Source: Microvelia longipes
Lineage: Eukaryota; Arthropoda; Insecta; Hemiptera; Veliidae
NCBI GenBank assembly: GCA_018340805.1
Contig: JACMZG010001908.1
Coordinates: 46,732,973-46,796,972, forward strand
DNA length: 64,000 nt
Direction of reading: 5' to 3'
Shown: positions 11,722-23,074 of the stretch, piece by piece
Position numbering within the stretch: the stretch's first letter is position 1
Layout: the number at the start of each line of letters is the position of its first letter
Made by a program: the position numbers and the translations under genes
The notes under the pieces: generated by a model
The model's database searches: none
Told to the model about the DNA's origin: nothing
Seen by the model: the letters and a program-made list of their open reading frames with translations, nothing else

Positions 11722-12094
11722 TCTAGATCCCTAAACTAAGTTGGCGAATAAGCTCATTTGTCCCATAGAAACACAAACCATGTGACCACAACCATGTGGT
11801 CACATGATTGTTGTAATTTATTAGTTCGTCATATCACTGGTTTATATAAGTGGTATACTGAATCGATATAAGCGAATTTTCAAATGTATTAGAGAAAAAC
11901 TTAATTTGTTTACATGTGAATTAATGCCAATGTTTTGTTTACATATATATGTCAATCAATAAAGCTGATAATACAATAAAACTTCGTATGTTTGTGAAGC
12001 ACAAACATACCACATAGCAGTATGTATGTAAAACATTTCAGCTTAGTCTAAACACTATATGAAGATTTGTGATTTATTGAAATGTTTGTGGGGT

Positions 12095-12272
12095 CCTTTA
12101 TTTATGTTAATGACGTCACACATGTTTCATAAACAATAGGGTTCGTGACATTAATAAAGATGATTTTTGTACCAAGTGTCATTTCGATCTAAGAAAGCGT
12201 TCGAAATTGATCGTGTCTCATAGAAATATCTAGGACACAAAAATCTCGTGCATACATACATACATAAACCTC

Positions 12273-12325
<53 letters not shown>

Positions 12326-12348
12326 TATATATATATAATAATATAATA
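12095..12348 (-). repeat. Dispersed TGACGTCA-family repeat with (TA)n head, copy 2
   Basis: Read on the minus strand: (TA)n (12276-12348), TATGTATGTATG, 'tttctatgagacacgatc', a 'ttcgaacg' block, 'cacgaaccctattgtttatg' and 'gtgtgacgtcattaac'. It aligns block for block with 32085-32300. The (TA)n array always lies on the same side of this subfamily. Confidence 0.7.
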
Positions 12349-12630
12349 CACACTTTATAATACACTCTTCTTGATCAGGGAGACCCCCTTCAAATAATAT
12401 ACCTGCCCCACTCCCCCTTTCTATGGCCCCAATAGTATAAGCTCATTTTTCTTAAAAAACACATTGCGCAAAAAAATAAACAAAATTTGATTAGTTATTG
12501 AGAAGGTTAAATAGAGGTTAAACAAGCCCTTGTCCATGACATCCATTGTATACAGATAGGGTATGTTCTCTCTAGTGATATATTTAAATAAAAAATAAAT
12601 TAATCACTTAGAAAGTAATTAAAAACCAAT

Positions 12631-12660
12631 TATAAAGACCAAATATCTCGTAAGGTCATT
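12631..12660 (+). promoter_or_regulatory. Likely core promoter of the ICK-like peptide gene
   Basis: TATAAAG at 12631-12637 is followed 19 bp later by TCATT (12656-12660). This fits the arthropod initiator at the usual distance from a TATA box, giving a start site near 12658 and a 5' UTR of about 63 nt before the ATG at 12721. Confidence 0.55.
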
Positions 12661-12720
12661 GAATGGGAAAAGTTTCCTATACAATATACTCAATCAATTT
12701 AGTCGCATCTATTCATCAAG

Positions 12721-13650
12721 ATGAAGCGCTGTACAGTTCTTATTATTTTGATAATGCTCGTGTCTCAGTCTCAGCAAAGAAATAGACAATGCAGTACTGG
12801 AGTCGTGAGTACAATTAATTATTTGTATTATTAATTTATACATACATACTATTATACCGTATTTAAATAAGTTTAATAACATTTGGTCAAAAACAGTACT
12901 CCATACTATAACAGAAAACAAAGAAGCGAAAGAGCAGTGGTTACGTAATTTGAAGTTGCACAACTACAGTCGTCGTAGACTTGTAACCATTTTTGAAATT
13001 TCTCAAGAGGGAAGATGGGGTCTCTTTTTCAGAATTTCTTATTGATAAGGAGCAGAACGACTTCAATTGTACAATGATCCTTCGACAAACATATTAATCC
13101 AATTGGTTCATCTTCAGGAAAACTAAAACAAAAGTACAATAAAACAATAATTAAGTACAAATAAAGAATATAAGATGAACCTAATTCAACAATTAAACTT
13201 GACTAATAATACTTTCTAAAAGACAACTATAACTACTTTAAGTTTAGTGAATCAATACATATTTTAAAGAATATTTATTAACTAATACAATCTAAATGTA
13301 ACTCTCTATAATAATTTAAATTTTATATTTTGTTAACTCATTAAATAAAATTTAGAAATAAATCAATATAAACGACATAAGTGAACATGAAATATAAAAT
13401 AAAATAGAAATATATTAAACTTGAAAACAACGATCTGAATAGTTGCAGTGATGAGAAATCGTTACCTAATAATTTTTGAATTTTTATGACATCGATACTA
13501 AATTGATTTCAGTGTTTCCAGAGCCGACATTGCTGTTCAGGAGTGTGCGTTAAAGATGAAAACGGATATCTGTCATACTGCAAGAACTACCTTACCACAA
13601 CTACTGAACCTAACAACGATATAGATAATAATTTAAACGAGGAAGACTAA
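12721..13650 (+). CDS. Secreted six-cysteine ICK-like peptide (two exons)
   Basis: The function is not known. The product is a 73-residue secreted peptide with inhibitor-cystine-knot cysteine spacing. Exon 1 is 12721-12804 (28 codons) and ends at a GTGAGT donor. Exon 2 is 13513-13650 (45 codons plus TAA) and follows TTGATTTCAG. The intron is 708 bp, phase 0. The N-terminus is a short basic start, then a hydrophobic core (TVLIILIMLV) and a likely cleavage after SQSQ. The mature part has the pattern C-x4-C-x5-CC-x3-C-x10-C, followed by a Thr-rich stretch and an acidic, Asn-rich C-terminus. This spacing occurs in arthropod ICK peptides (toxins, antimicrobial peptides, protease or channel ligands), so spacing alone does not give a role. 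A TATA box and initiator lie upstream. A TIR element begins 74 bp after the stop. The exon structure is my own reading: splice sites, signal peptide and Cys pattern agree with each other. Confidence 0.72.
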
Positions 13651-13724
13651 ATATTTAATAATACCTTATCTCATGTAACTAGGCATCTCGTGTTATAATA
13701 CTGTCAAAACTAGCCTAGAGTTAT

Positions 13725-14238
13725 CTTAGAATAATACTAATATAGAAGGAGCATAGGACTGTAAATACAATGTAATTCCACTGATAACACGAGAGACGGT
13801 TGACTAGTGGTCTTAAGAAGGGGTACCACCCTAACAACAAAACATTATTTTATAAATGTGTTATAAATGTCCACGTCCACTAATAAAAAAAGATCTGAAG
13901 TATCAAATAAAATAACTTAAAAACCTTGCTAAGTGCATAATAAATACAATACTAGAATACATTCAGTTGACGAGGACTACTTTTAACATAATTTTAATTA
14001 AAAACGTTAGAATACAGTTTAAAATGCTTAAAATATTGTAAAGCACATATTTATATTATTTTTTTATTGAATAATCAATCATTGATTAATAATAGAACGC
14101 AATAATTCAGCAACCGGAAATTGTGCATACTTCGTTAAAAAACATTTTATTTTATCAGGTTGGCAGCATTACTTAAGACCACCTGAGGACAGGCTTTGTT
14201 ATCAGTAGTGCTTCTTCTATATATAGTATTTTTCTAAG
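13725..14238 (-). mobile_element. TIR element family A (514 bp), 8-bp target duplication
   Basis: The termini are CTTAGAA(A/T)AATACT and its reverse complement. The terminal inverted repeats run about 70-100 bp and include 'gataacacg' and 'gtggtcttaag'. The flanks agagttat / tgagttat match in 7 of 8 bases, giving an 8-bp target duplication as made by hAT-type (also P or Merlin) transposases. It is non-coding and in inverted orientation relative to the copy at 34642-35183. It lies just after the ICK-like gene and carries AATAAA hexamers (for example at about 13905), so it may supply that gene's polyadenylation site. Confidence 0.85.
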
Positions 14239-14246
14239 TGAGTTAT

Positions 14247-16098
14247 CATTTGCATTTTTATGATTATGTTATCATAGAACAATAGAACTAAAGGGACCCT
14301 ATTGCTTAAATTTTAAAACATAGAAAAAGTATTCTGAACACATTCGATTAATAAATATCTAAATAAACCCCACAAAATAAACAGTAATTTGTGTGTAATA
14401 ACGTTTACAATAAAAAACACAAATAATGAGCTAAAACCCGTCTTCTATTGATTTATTATAACCTGAGCAGAGCACACTCTTGGAGTAGGTTACAATGATG
14501 CTACACAGAGCACCAGAGAGCTCGAAAAAGATGTTTTAGGCCTCTCAATGTATTGAGATAGAGTATGTCCCATCTTTAATATATCTCTATATGCATGTTA
14601 TTATAATTTGCAAAGTTATTAGTGTGTTGGCGACAATAAGAGCGAAAAGCAAACTTTACAGGCTTCTCACTTATTTTTAACTTAATAATTTTAATACTTT
14701 AAAAAAAATACAAAAGGCCATCTTTCCAAGACCGCTTCGCGGCCACTGCTTTGTGGGCTTTTGGTCCGATTAGAAGTCTCTCTTGTATTGCTTATTGATT
14801 CCTATGACCCTTGCGTCATCCTATAGGTTTAATTGTGTTAAAAAGTGTGGTGGTAGTTTGGAAAAAGATCCCCTACTACCATCCTGGTTAGCCTACTGTA
14901 CCAGTCAGTCAGAACAATATCTATCCTCCGAAGAGACCCCAGTAAGCCGAGCAAGTCCCCGAGGCGAACTGGACCACATGATAGAAATTCACTAATTACG
15001 TTGCAAAAATGTCTTGTAGTTAGAAGTAATAACAAATTAACAAATAATAAAAACAACAACCGATACATAAGGAAATAAGTAGATGCGAAGCGGCAAGAGG
15101 CCGATAGCCCTTTTTTTAAATAATCAATATTTATTCAATTAAAAATAAATGCATTAATAAAACGGAAAACAAATGAAAATGTATAGATTGTATAAAACCT
15201 AAAATGTTATAAATTTTTATTTTTGTTCTTATTAAGTATAAAATCGTAGTCATTTAAGAGTTCTATTCTTTTATAAAAATTGAAATAAATGTTAGAACTT
15301 TTACTTTGATATTTATATTAATTAGACCCAATATATTTATTTTACTTTTTAATTATCTCTCTTCAATCCTTTATATTATATTTTTTGAATTTTATGGCAA
15401 ACTCTATTTTTAAATAATTTATTTTTAAAAGAAATTGTTTCAAAGGTATCTTATTTTTTACTTTCTTCTTTAATTTGTTATAAATATAGCCTCATTAACA
15501 TCAAGACATTCTACGCTCATTAAATAGCGAGAATTTTCTTGATTTACTTAAAAAAGTTAGTTTTCCTCTAAAAAATTCGCTAAAAAGTAAAAATTAATTT
15601 CTTCTTCAAAGAATAGAAATCATCTCAATAAGCCGTTTTAAAAATTGGAACATGCTCCTGATTGTGCTAGAAAATATTTTAACTGCAAAAGTCTAAAAGT
15701 GCTACATCAATGTTTGTCTATGAATGTTGTATATGAACAGGAATATAGTAATATGACATTTTTTTATTTATCATTATTAATACTAGTAAAATGTTATTAT
15801 AATATAGTATAATATGATTTGTTTAAAAATTATCTATAATTTTTCTTTATGACATATATAAATTTTACAGATTACTACCTAATATTTTTCGTTTGGGAAA
15901 TGTAGAAACTATAGTCCATCGTTTAGTTTAAAAATCCCCAAGGTCATATGTATTTTGGGGATTGACCAATCAGAGAAGCCGCTGCCAACCTCTCACTTAA
16001 AAAGAGAAAAAAAATCCCTACCACAATAACCGCTGTAGGGAAAAAATCTTCTTCCCAGCAATCGTTCATTTTGTTTGTGGTTCTTCTTTTGATTACAT
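14247..16098. other. Non-coding stretch; possible TIR element at 14698-15118
   Basis: The block 14698-15118 is less AT-rich. Its ends are roughly inverted: 'taaaaaaaa...ggcc...ccgcttcgcgg' on the left and 'gcgaagcggcaagaggccgatagcccttttttt' on the right. It may be an old non-autonomous DNA element. Overlapping short frames inside it on both strands look like chance. The remainder (15120-16098) is AT-rich with no gene seen. Confidence 0.35.
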
Positions 16099-16446
16099 CA
16101 GCCCTTCCCAACCCTTAGGTCACGACCCAGATTGGGTCGCGAACGAATTTTTTTGGGTCGCCAAATTTTTCTATTATTAACAATCCAAAAAATTACCAAG
16201 ATTTATGTGAAAAGATTATTAAACATGCGATAACAAAAGAAGCCGTGGCCAAAACATTTCTTAGAAGTCCTTTACCGGCAGAGGAACCCGCCTTTATCTA
16301 ATTCTTGCTAACTTCGATGAATTGTTATACCTATGATAATATTGTGAATAAAAGTTTCTTAATTCTTCTTTTAAAGGTTCGGGTTATTAAAATTATAATG
16401 TTCAATTAAATGTGAATTTGGTTCTAATATACATCAACGTAGTTTA
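16099..16446 (+). mobile_element. hAT-like non-autonomous element, left part only
   Basis: It begins CAGCCCTTCCCAACCC and then has 'gggtcgcgaacgaa' and 'ttgggtcgccaaattttt', as at the left end of 36591-37450. Similarity continues ('gccgtggccaaaacatttct', 'catcaacgtagttta') to about 16446. It lacks the right half and the right terminal repeat. It also lacks a block of about 40 bp present in the complete copy. Confidence 0.8.
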
Positions 16447-18411
16447 TTATTATAGGTACATCGAAGTTTGTACAAACCATAGAAAAACGCAAACATGAAG
16501 ATTTGCACTGAGTGATGTACTAAACGTTCAGTGTCATAACTGTCTAGTCTATATAACTTAATATAGCTAGAGTAAAATAACCGTATGTTATCTTGCAAGA
16601 GGGCCCGCAGCCGATACACTATCCAGGTTTAGTTAGAAGTTGGAACCCTACACGATTACATTGCGTATCTACCTAATAAAGAGAATGTCCTTACATAGTA
16701 CATAATTATATTGTCTTAAAGGTCAAGCGTATTTGTCCGTCCATGAATGACAACGTCAATGTAGATTCAATGTTTCACTTCCTCTGTAAAATAATCTTCA
16801 TGAACGTAAAAGAGTTATTAGAAAAAAAAGGTGTACAAAAATAATTTTATTTTTCTAGAGCAATGTAGCACTCTATATAGAACGATATCTATGACGTCTT
16901 ATGTCCTACTGAATATCCTTCCTACATTGATCGCGAAACATTTCACTATTCATTTAATTTCACGATGTCGAAACCGAAAGACTCAAACTTTAAGACGATA
17001 ACTTAAGAATCTTACAAATTACTTAATCTTAACTTATCATTCATTATATTTGTCTTAAAAAGCTAATAAAATTATTCTTGAATTAGATTTTAAAAAAGTT
17101 ATAAATACAGATAATAATCTTAGTTAAAACATGTTAAAAAGTTTATATGAGTATTTACACTCTACCGTCCTACCGTACTGAAAAATATTAACAAAAGAAA
17201 AAAACGTTCCATGTTCATAAAGCACATTGTTGACCTTTTATCCGGGGTATTTAAAAGAGCAAAAAAGCTTTCATGGCCACGAGAGGGCAAAACATGTTTT
17301 CATGTGCAACATAGAAGATTATTTATAAATCTACGAAAAGCTTTTTTTTTTGTAAAAATAAGATGAGGGGCAAATAAAAAGGGGGCGAGTAATAAATAAC
17401 TGTTAAAAAAGAGGATTACACCATTTTGTATTCATTCACAGGAGCGGAAGATTTAGTTTAGTTATTAGAGGCACTGCCTCCACAGTACCTCACTCTGCCC
17501 CCGGATAATAAAAAAACTAATTTTCTTCTTTTTTCCTAAATTTTTTTTCCTATTCTCTTTTTTTTCTTGAACTCTTTTTATTCAGAACTCTATTTACAAT
17601 AAGATACAGAAATAAAAATTTAATATTAAAAGATATAGTTATATAAAAAATTATGCCAAAGAAAATGTCTACTTAAGTATTAAAATTATTTTCCTCTAGG
17701 ACAGTTGGAATAAATATAATTTATGTTGAAACAGAAGTAACAAATTTATATTAGTATATTACGATACTAGACTGTGAAGTAAGTTTTTTCTTAACCCTGA
17801 CAATCAAATTTACTATCTCGCTTAGCTCGACAGTATATATTGCCTACGTTAAGAAAAACACTTCACACACATGTAGCATATGCTATTTTTTCAGAGTTTA
17901 GGTGACAATGAAAAATCAAATAAATACAAACTTTTAAGCATATTTGTTTTAAGTAAGAAGAAACAAAACTGTGATTTATCTTCGGTTTCTTCTATTTATG
18001 TCATTAAATAAATATGTGCAGTAGGTAAAACAAATTCCCATACCTTTAGTATTATACTATTTTATTGGTAGTAAAAAGTAGTTTATCTTGTTTTCAGCAC
18101 TAAATCCTCAGGGGTTTATTGTAAGGCACCATTGATTACTGAAACTCGTTAAGTTCGTGAACACTGGAAGTTTATATCAAATTAGGAGTAAATTTAAAGT
18201 GTTGAAAGAAAGAATACGACTTGTTTGAGAACACTAGAGTGTATCCGAATTTTGAATATGTCTCTGGATTTGACAAATGTGTTTCAATCCACAGAGCAAA
18301 TATCATTGAATTATTTAAATAGAACAATAGTAACGGAATGAACTTGATAAAAATTAAGCGTTTTAGTAATAATTTTTACAAAAATATCTGAAAAGTGCCT
18401 AATACATAATC
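16447..18411. other. AT-rich stretch without a recognised gene
   Basis: No supported exon. A short inverted pair ('gtgaagtaagttttttctta' / 'taagaaaaacacttcac') surrounds about 17774-17866. CT-rich and A-rich tracts occur at 17520-17580. Confidence 0.4.
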
Positions 18412-19140
18412 AGGTCCAAGAGCCGGACCTGAAAAAATGTGACTCATTTTGTACTACTTCAAAACAATTTTCCTGAAAATATACCTTAAATTATGAAGAA
18501 AAAACATAGTCTGCCTATCCAGAGTGGAGCCCTTCACATGATTGCGCATGCTCATAATTTATAGAATCGCACTTATTTTAGTTTTATTGAAATAATTAGT
18601 TCCTTGTGGGTCGTGTGCAAAACATGAAGAGAACATTTTTACAAGTCATTGCCAGTAAAAATGTTCTCTTTAAATGTGAAATGTCATTTCATTAAATGTT
18701 CTATAAAATATTTCTATCTATCTTGTTTAATCATCAAGATAGGATGATTATAACCAAAGTTATTGATCTTACAAAAACACCAAAAAGAGTTAATTTATAA
18801 ATAGTCAGCAAATTTCTTTGAAAAATATTGGCTTTTTGTGTATTTTTGTCATTACTTTAGCTGTAGATATCCAATTTTGACAAAAACACTTGTTTTTTTA
18901 ACATTTTATGAGCTTTAAAAATGTTCTTTTCATGTTTTGCTCACGGCCTATAGGGAACCACTTATTGCAAGAAAACTGCGGAATTTGTGCGATTTTATAA
19001 TATTTTGAATGAGCTCACTTATAGAAGGGCTCCACTCTGGATAGGTAGACTATGCTTTTACTTCATAATTTAAAGTAAATTTTCAGAAAAAAAATTGGTT
19101 TAAACTAGTACGAAATATTAGTCACGCCTGGCTCTTGAAC
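18412..19140. mobile_element. Foldback element with about 250-bp inverted arms
   Basis: The left arm (18412-18665) and right arm (18890-19140) are reverse complements with roughly 75-80% identity by eye. Shared blocks include 'caagagcc', 'tatccagagtggagccctt' and 'gcaaaacatgaa(g/a)agaaca'. The middle part of about 225 bp has no coding potential. No target duplication could be seen at the ends, so it is old or its ends are imprecise. The superfamily is unknown. Confidence 0.75.
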
Positions 19141-20029
19141 TTTAACGTAAGAGAAACATTCCAAACTTACTGATTTACACTCAGCAAATGTAAAAACAAA
19201 ATCATTTTTGATTATTATTTTTTATTTAAATGCATCTTTATAATTGCATTCATGCTTTGGGAATCTGGCCTTTAAAGTCTACAAAAAAAGAACGAGAAGA
19301 GCTTTGTACCTAAGTCACATATTTATGTCCGTCGTAACTTGACTTAATGTTAATCTAAACAAGGTCTTCAACATTTATGTTACATTGGATCCAGAATTTC
19401 AAATATAGACAACATTTTTTTCAAATTTTCAACCGACATAAAAATTATTGTTTTCCTGTTATGGTTAAAAGAACGGAACAAAAAACTTGTAAACGACATG
19501 AATACCTATTTAATAGTAGCATTACGTGAAAAAGAAAGAACAGTAAAACTAATTATTATATAACAAAAATAAATAAGCAAGTGCATCATAAAAACAATGA
19601 AGTTTTTATGCGACGTACAGGACAACTTAATCAAAGAACATAAGAACAAGCCGCTTGATAAAGTTGTATTAACCTGACAGTATAAATTACTTTACTTTTT
19701 TAGTATGACAATAAATATGTTACTTTAATGTTTTTTTACTAAAACAAAAAAAGACATAATTTTAATTTGAAAAAAAGGGTATGGGATACCTCGAAATTTT
19801 TTTTCTCGTTCGTTTTGAGACGGCAAACATTTTATTCTTAGTTATCATCTAAAAAGAATTAACCTTGCTGGATGCTGGTTGACATTACTAATGCAACAAG
19901 AACTGTAGATATTAACATGATTCAAATAAAACTTAATACACTTATTTATTACATAATGATATACACTTGTACCAACTTTGAACTTATGAAGTTATGAATT
20001 ATTTCTTGATTTTACCATTTTTTGAAAAA
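19141..20029. other. AT-rich stretch without a recognised gene
   Basis: No exon, RNA gene or repeat family was recognised. Confidence 0.4.
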
Positions 20030-20689
20030 AAAATTCTGGCGCGGTGGTCCGCATGTCGGGCGAATTTCCTTTGGATGCATGTTTCCGTGCTTTTTACATT
20101 ATATAAGTTTACAACTAGTAAATAAATAATTCCGGCGCGGTGGTCCGCTGTCGGGCGAATTTCATTTAGAATGCGTGTTTCCGTGCTAAACAACCCATTT
20201 CTTGCTTATGCAAGAACCATGCCCATTGCGTGGTTCCGGTTCATGCTTTAGAACCTAAGCAGTTACTCAATTGTCAAGCACTGCTCGTAACTCATTTTGT
20301 CTGTATTTTCCAAAGGAAATGCGCATAATCATCCAGTTGTTGTACAAAACTATGCCTCTAAAATTAGAAGTACGCACTATTATTAGCACTGGTTTGAAGA
20401 TTAGTTACTTATCTTTAAGCTTAGTCAGTTATCTTTAAAGGTTTTAGCGCATTTCCTTTGGAAAATACAGACAAAATGAGTTACGAGCAGTGCTTGACAA
20501 TTGAGTAACTGCTTAGGTTCTAACGCATGAACCGGAACCACGCAATGGGCATGGTTCTTGCATAAGCAAGAAATGGGTTGTTTAGCACGGAAACACGCAT
20601 TCTAAATGAAATTCGCCCGACATGCGGACCACCGCGCCAGAATTATTTTTAGTTGTAAACTTATATTAGGTAAAAAAACGATAAAAATT

Positions 20690-20930
20690 ATTGTCCCTAC
20701 TAGGATTTAAACCCAGGTAGTCTGGGTTTGAGAGCTCGCATCCAAAGGAAATTCGCCCGACATGCGGACCACCGCGCCAGAATTATTTTCTAGTTGTAAA
20801 CTTATATTTAGTAAAAAAAAAAACGATAAAAAATTATCGACCCTTCCAGGATGTGAACCCAGGTACCCTGAGTTTGAGTGGTCGTATAGACTCCGGACCA
20901 CTGCCATTCAACTCAGAGGCCCAAAAACAT
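20690..20930 (-). repeat. tRNA-derived SINE units in tandem (minus strand)
   Basis: On the minus strand the head at 20925-20845 reads GGGCCTCTGAGTTGAATGGCAG (A-box-like), then GTACCTGGGTTCACATCCTG (B box GGTTCACATCC). The body (20845-20770) goes through a T-rich stretch to 'ttctggcgcggtggtccgca'. A second head fragment with 'acctgggtttaaatcctag' at about 20735-20699 and another body follow. This is a tandem pair of the same SINE, the second copy lacking most of its head. No intact tRNA cloverleaf is claimed. Confidence 0.6.
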
Positions 20931-21247
20931 TGAAAACGACACCCTACTCGAAATTTAATTTTCAACGACCGTAATGTTGGTTTTCTATATTTTTTGTGGT
21001 TTTTTCGACTTTTTGGTAACTTAAAGTGGTCGTATCGTCTTCGGACCGGTTTCATTCGATTTAGCGCCCAAAATTACATAGAAAACGACACCCTACTCGA
21101 AATTTATTTTTTATCGACCTAAATTTTGGTTTTTGGTAATTTACAATGGTTTTTTCGATTTTTAGGTCACTTAGAGTGGTCGTATCGACTTTGGACCGGT
21201 TTCATTCGATTCAGCGTCTCAAAAAACATAAATATTGACCTTTTTAC

Positions 21248-21322
<75 letters not shown>

Positions 21323-21323
21323 A
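21248..21323. repeat. (TA)n microsatellite
   Basis: About 76 bp of TA with two small interruptions, at the inner end of the left foldback arm. Confidence 0.95.
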
Positions 21324-21329
21324 CGCGTC

Positions 21330-22060
21330 TCCACCAATCTCGGATAAGGTTATGAATAAAAACACAGCTTTACATGAAAACTATATATTTATTTCTCGCC
21401 AACGTTTCGAATTTAACTACAAATTCTTCATCAGGGCCCTTTGCAACACAAGATAACATCAATCTATTTAGATAGTGTAAAATGAAAAATAGATAAATTA
21501 AATAAGAATGAGCAATAACAAAAAATAACCAAGAAATTAGAGAACTTAATTTAAATATTTTTATATTAAATAAAATAAAAACATTTTACTTACGAAATAA
21601 TCACAGTCTTCATCTACTATGGGCCAGGAGACCCATGCAAAATTTAAAATAAAAGTTTAAAAATATAAAAACTAAGTCCATTAATTTAAAATAATTTGTC
21701 ATAAAAATGAATTAAAAAACAAAGTAAAAGTTAAAAATTGAAGGTACAAACTAATAAAACGTGATAAAAGTTAAAAAATGAAAAAAGTCACAATATAAAG
21801 CAGAAGAAGTACAGTCAACGAAGGTTAAAATAGAAATGACAACATGAAACTAAACTAAGAAGAAGTTTATGACAAGGCCTTCTATATCCAAGACACAGGA
21901 GGCATTGGCAAAACTTAAAATAACCTCAAATCAATGTAGCCAACATATATAAACCCAAAAGGATAATAAAAAAAAAAAAAAAAAAATTAAATAAATAAAT
22001 AAAAATAATGAATTAAGAATGATAATAAAATAAATAAATAATAAAAACCCCCCCGACCTA
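21330..22060 (-). repeat. Penelope-like tail with hammerhead-like core, inside the foldback
   Basis: On the minus strand, about 21440-21340 reads CCCTGATGAAGAATTTGTAG, then TTAAATTCGAAACGTTGGCG and AATAAA. This is CTGATGA, a 5-bp stem (AATTT/AAATT) and CGAAAC, as in the core of a hammerhead ribozyme. The rest (21440-22060) is very A-rich on the plus strand with an A-run at about 21969-21986, and has no frame. The class is an inference; no reverse transcriptase is present. Confidence 0.5.
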
Positions 22061-22061
22061 T

Positions 22062-22062
22062 G

Positions 22063-22095
<33 letters not shown>

Positions 22096-22350
22096 TATAT
22101 ATTATATGTATATAAATATATATATGTATATAAATATATATATATATATGTATTTCTAGACACTTTCTTGTAAACACTCTATCTTTCGAACGGATTAATA
22201 TTTTTTAACCAAACTTGGTGCAAAAATCAACCTTCGGGATGACACGAACCCTATTGAAAACCAGGTTTTTGTGACGTCATTAACCCGGTTTGCTGAGTCA
22301 GCGAAATTTTCAAAAAATCAGCAAAATTCAGGGTTAATAATTTTTTGCCG
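22062..22350 (+). repeat. Dispersed TGACGTCA-family repeat with (TA)n head, copy 3
   Basis: A (TA)n/(TATG) head is followed by 'ctatctttcgaacgg', 'caaaaatcaaccttcggga', 'cacgaaccctattgaaaacc', TGACGTCATTAACCC (about 22272), TGCTGAGTCAGCGAAATTTT, and 'aaaaaatcagcaaaattcag'. It is the most complete copy of the downstream half and lies just inside the right foldback arm. Confidence 0.75.
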
Positions 22351-23074
22351 CGAAAAAGGTTAATATTTATGTTTTTTGAGACGCTGAATCGAATGAAACC
22401 GGTCCAAAGTCGATACGACCACTCTAAGTGACCTAAAAATCGAAAAAACCATTGTAAATTACCAAAAACCAAAATTTAGGTCGATAAAAAATAAATTTCG
22501 AGTAGGGTGTCGTTTTCTATGTAATTTTGGGCGCTGAATCGAATGAATCTGGTCCGAAGACGATACGACCACTTTAAGTTACCAAAAAGTCGAAAAAACC
22601 ACAAAAAATATAGAAAACCAACATTACGGTCGTTGAAAATTAAATTTCGAGTAGGGTGTCGGGCGAATTTCATTTAGAATGCGTGTTTCCGTGCTAAACA
22701 ACCCATTTCTTGCTTATGCAAGAACCATGCCCATTGCGTGGTTCCGGTTCATGCGTTAGAACCTAAGCAGTTACTCAATTGTCAAGCACTGCTCGTAACT
22801 CATTTTGTCTGTATTTTCCAAAGGAAATGCGCTAAAACCTTTAAAGATAACTGACTAAGCTTAAAGATAAGTAACTAATCTTCAAACCAGTGCTAATAAT
22901 AGTGCGTACTTCTAATTTTAGAGGCATAGTTTTGTACAACAACTGGATGATTATGCGCATTTCCTTTGGAAAAAAAAATTTTTTAGCGAATTTCCAAACA
23001 ATACATTTAAACAGTTGTGTAATACAAAATATATCTGCGTTACAAGTCATTAAATAAAAATTTAACTAATGCTA

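Larger units (their letters stand above)
20030..22975. mobile_element. Large inverted-repeat (foldback) complex
   Basis: Left arm about 20325-21240, right arm about 22355-22975 in opposite orientation. The shared inner block (20935-21240 / 22355-22655) includes 'gtgtcgttttctatgtaatt' and 'gtatcgactttggaccggtt'. The shared outer block (20325-20620 / 22661-22970) includes 'caagcactgctcgtaactca'. A second, smaller hairpin is nested in the left arm: 20035-20330 is repeated in reverse at 20448-20660 around a loop of about 117 bp, and that loop is itself inverted at 22836-22958. The right arm lacks about 300 bp present at 20620-20935; the joint reads 'gtagggtgtcgggcgaattt', where 'gtcg' is common to both parents. 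The centre holds two (TA)n arrays and a Penelope-tail-like block. Confidence 0.8.

Noticed and set aside
13070..13130. Another hammerhead-like tail in the ICK-gene intron
   Set aside because: The minus strand has CTGAAGATGAACC...GTCGAAGGATC. The GAAA is altered, so only distant relation to the tail family is possible.
14783..15068. Overlapping frames on both strands (70 and 76 codons)
   Set aside because: They mirror each other in a less AT-rich block between inverted ends and show no domain. Probably chance frames in an old element.
20762..21055. Frames on both strands (70-73 codons) with Arg/Pro-rich products
   Set aside because: They fall within SINE units and foldback arms and recur wherever these repeats occur, for example at 22476-22673 and 59627-59872.
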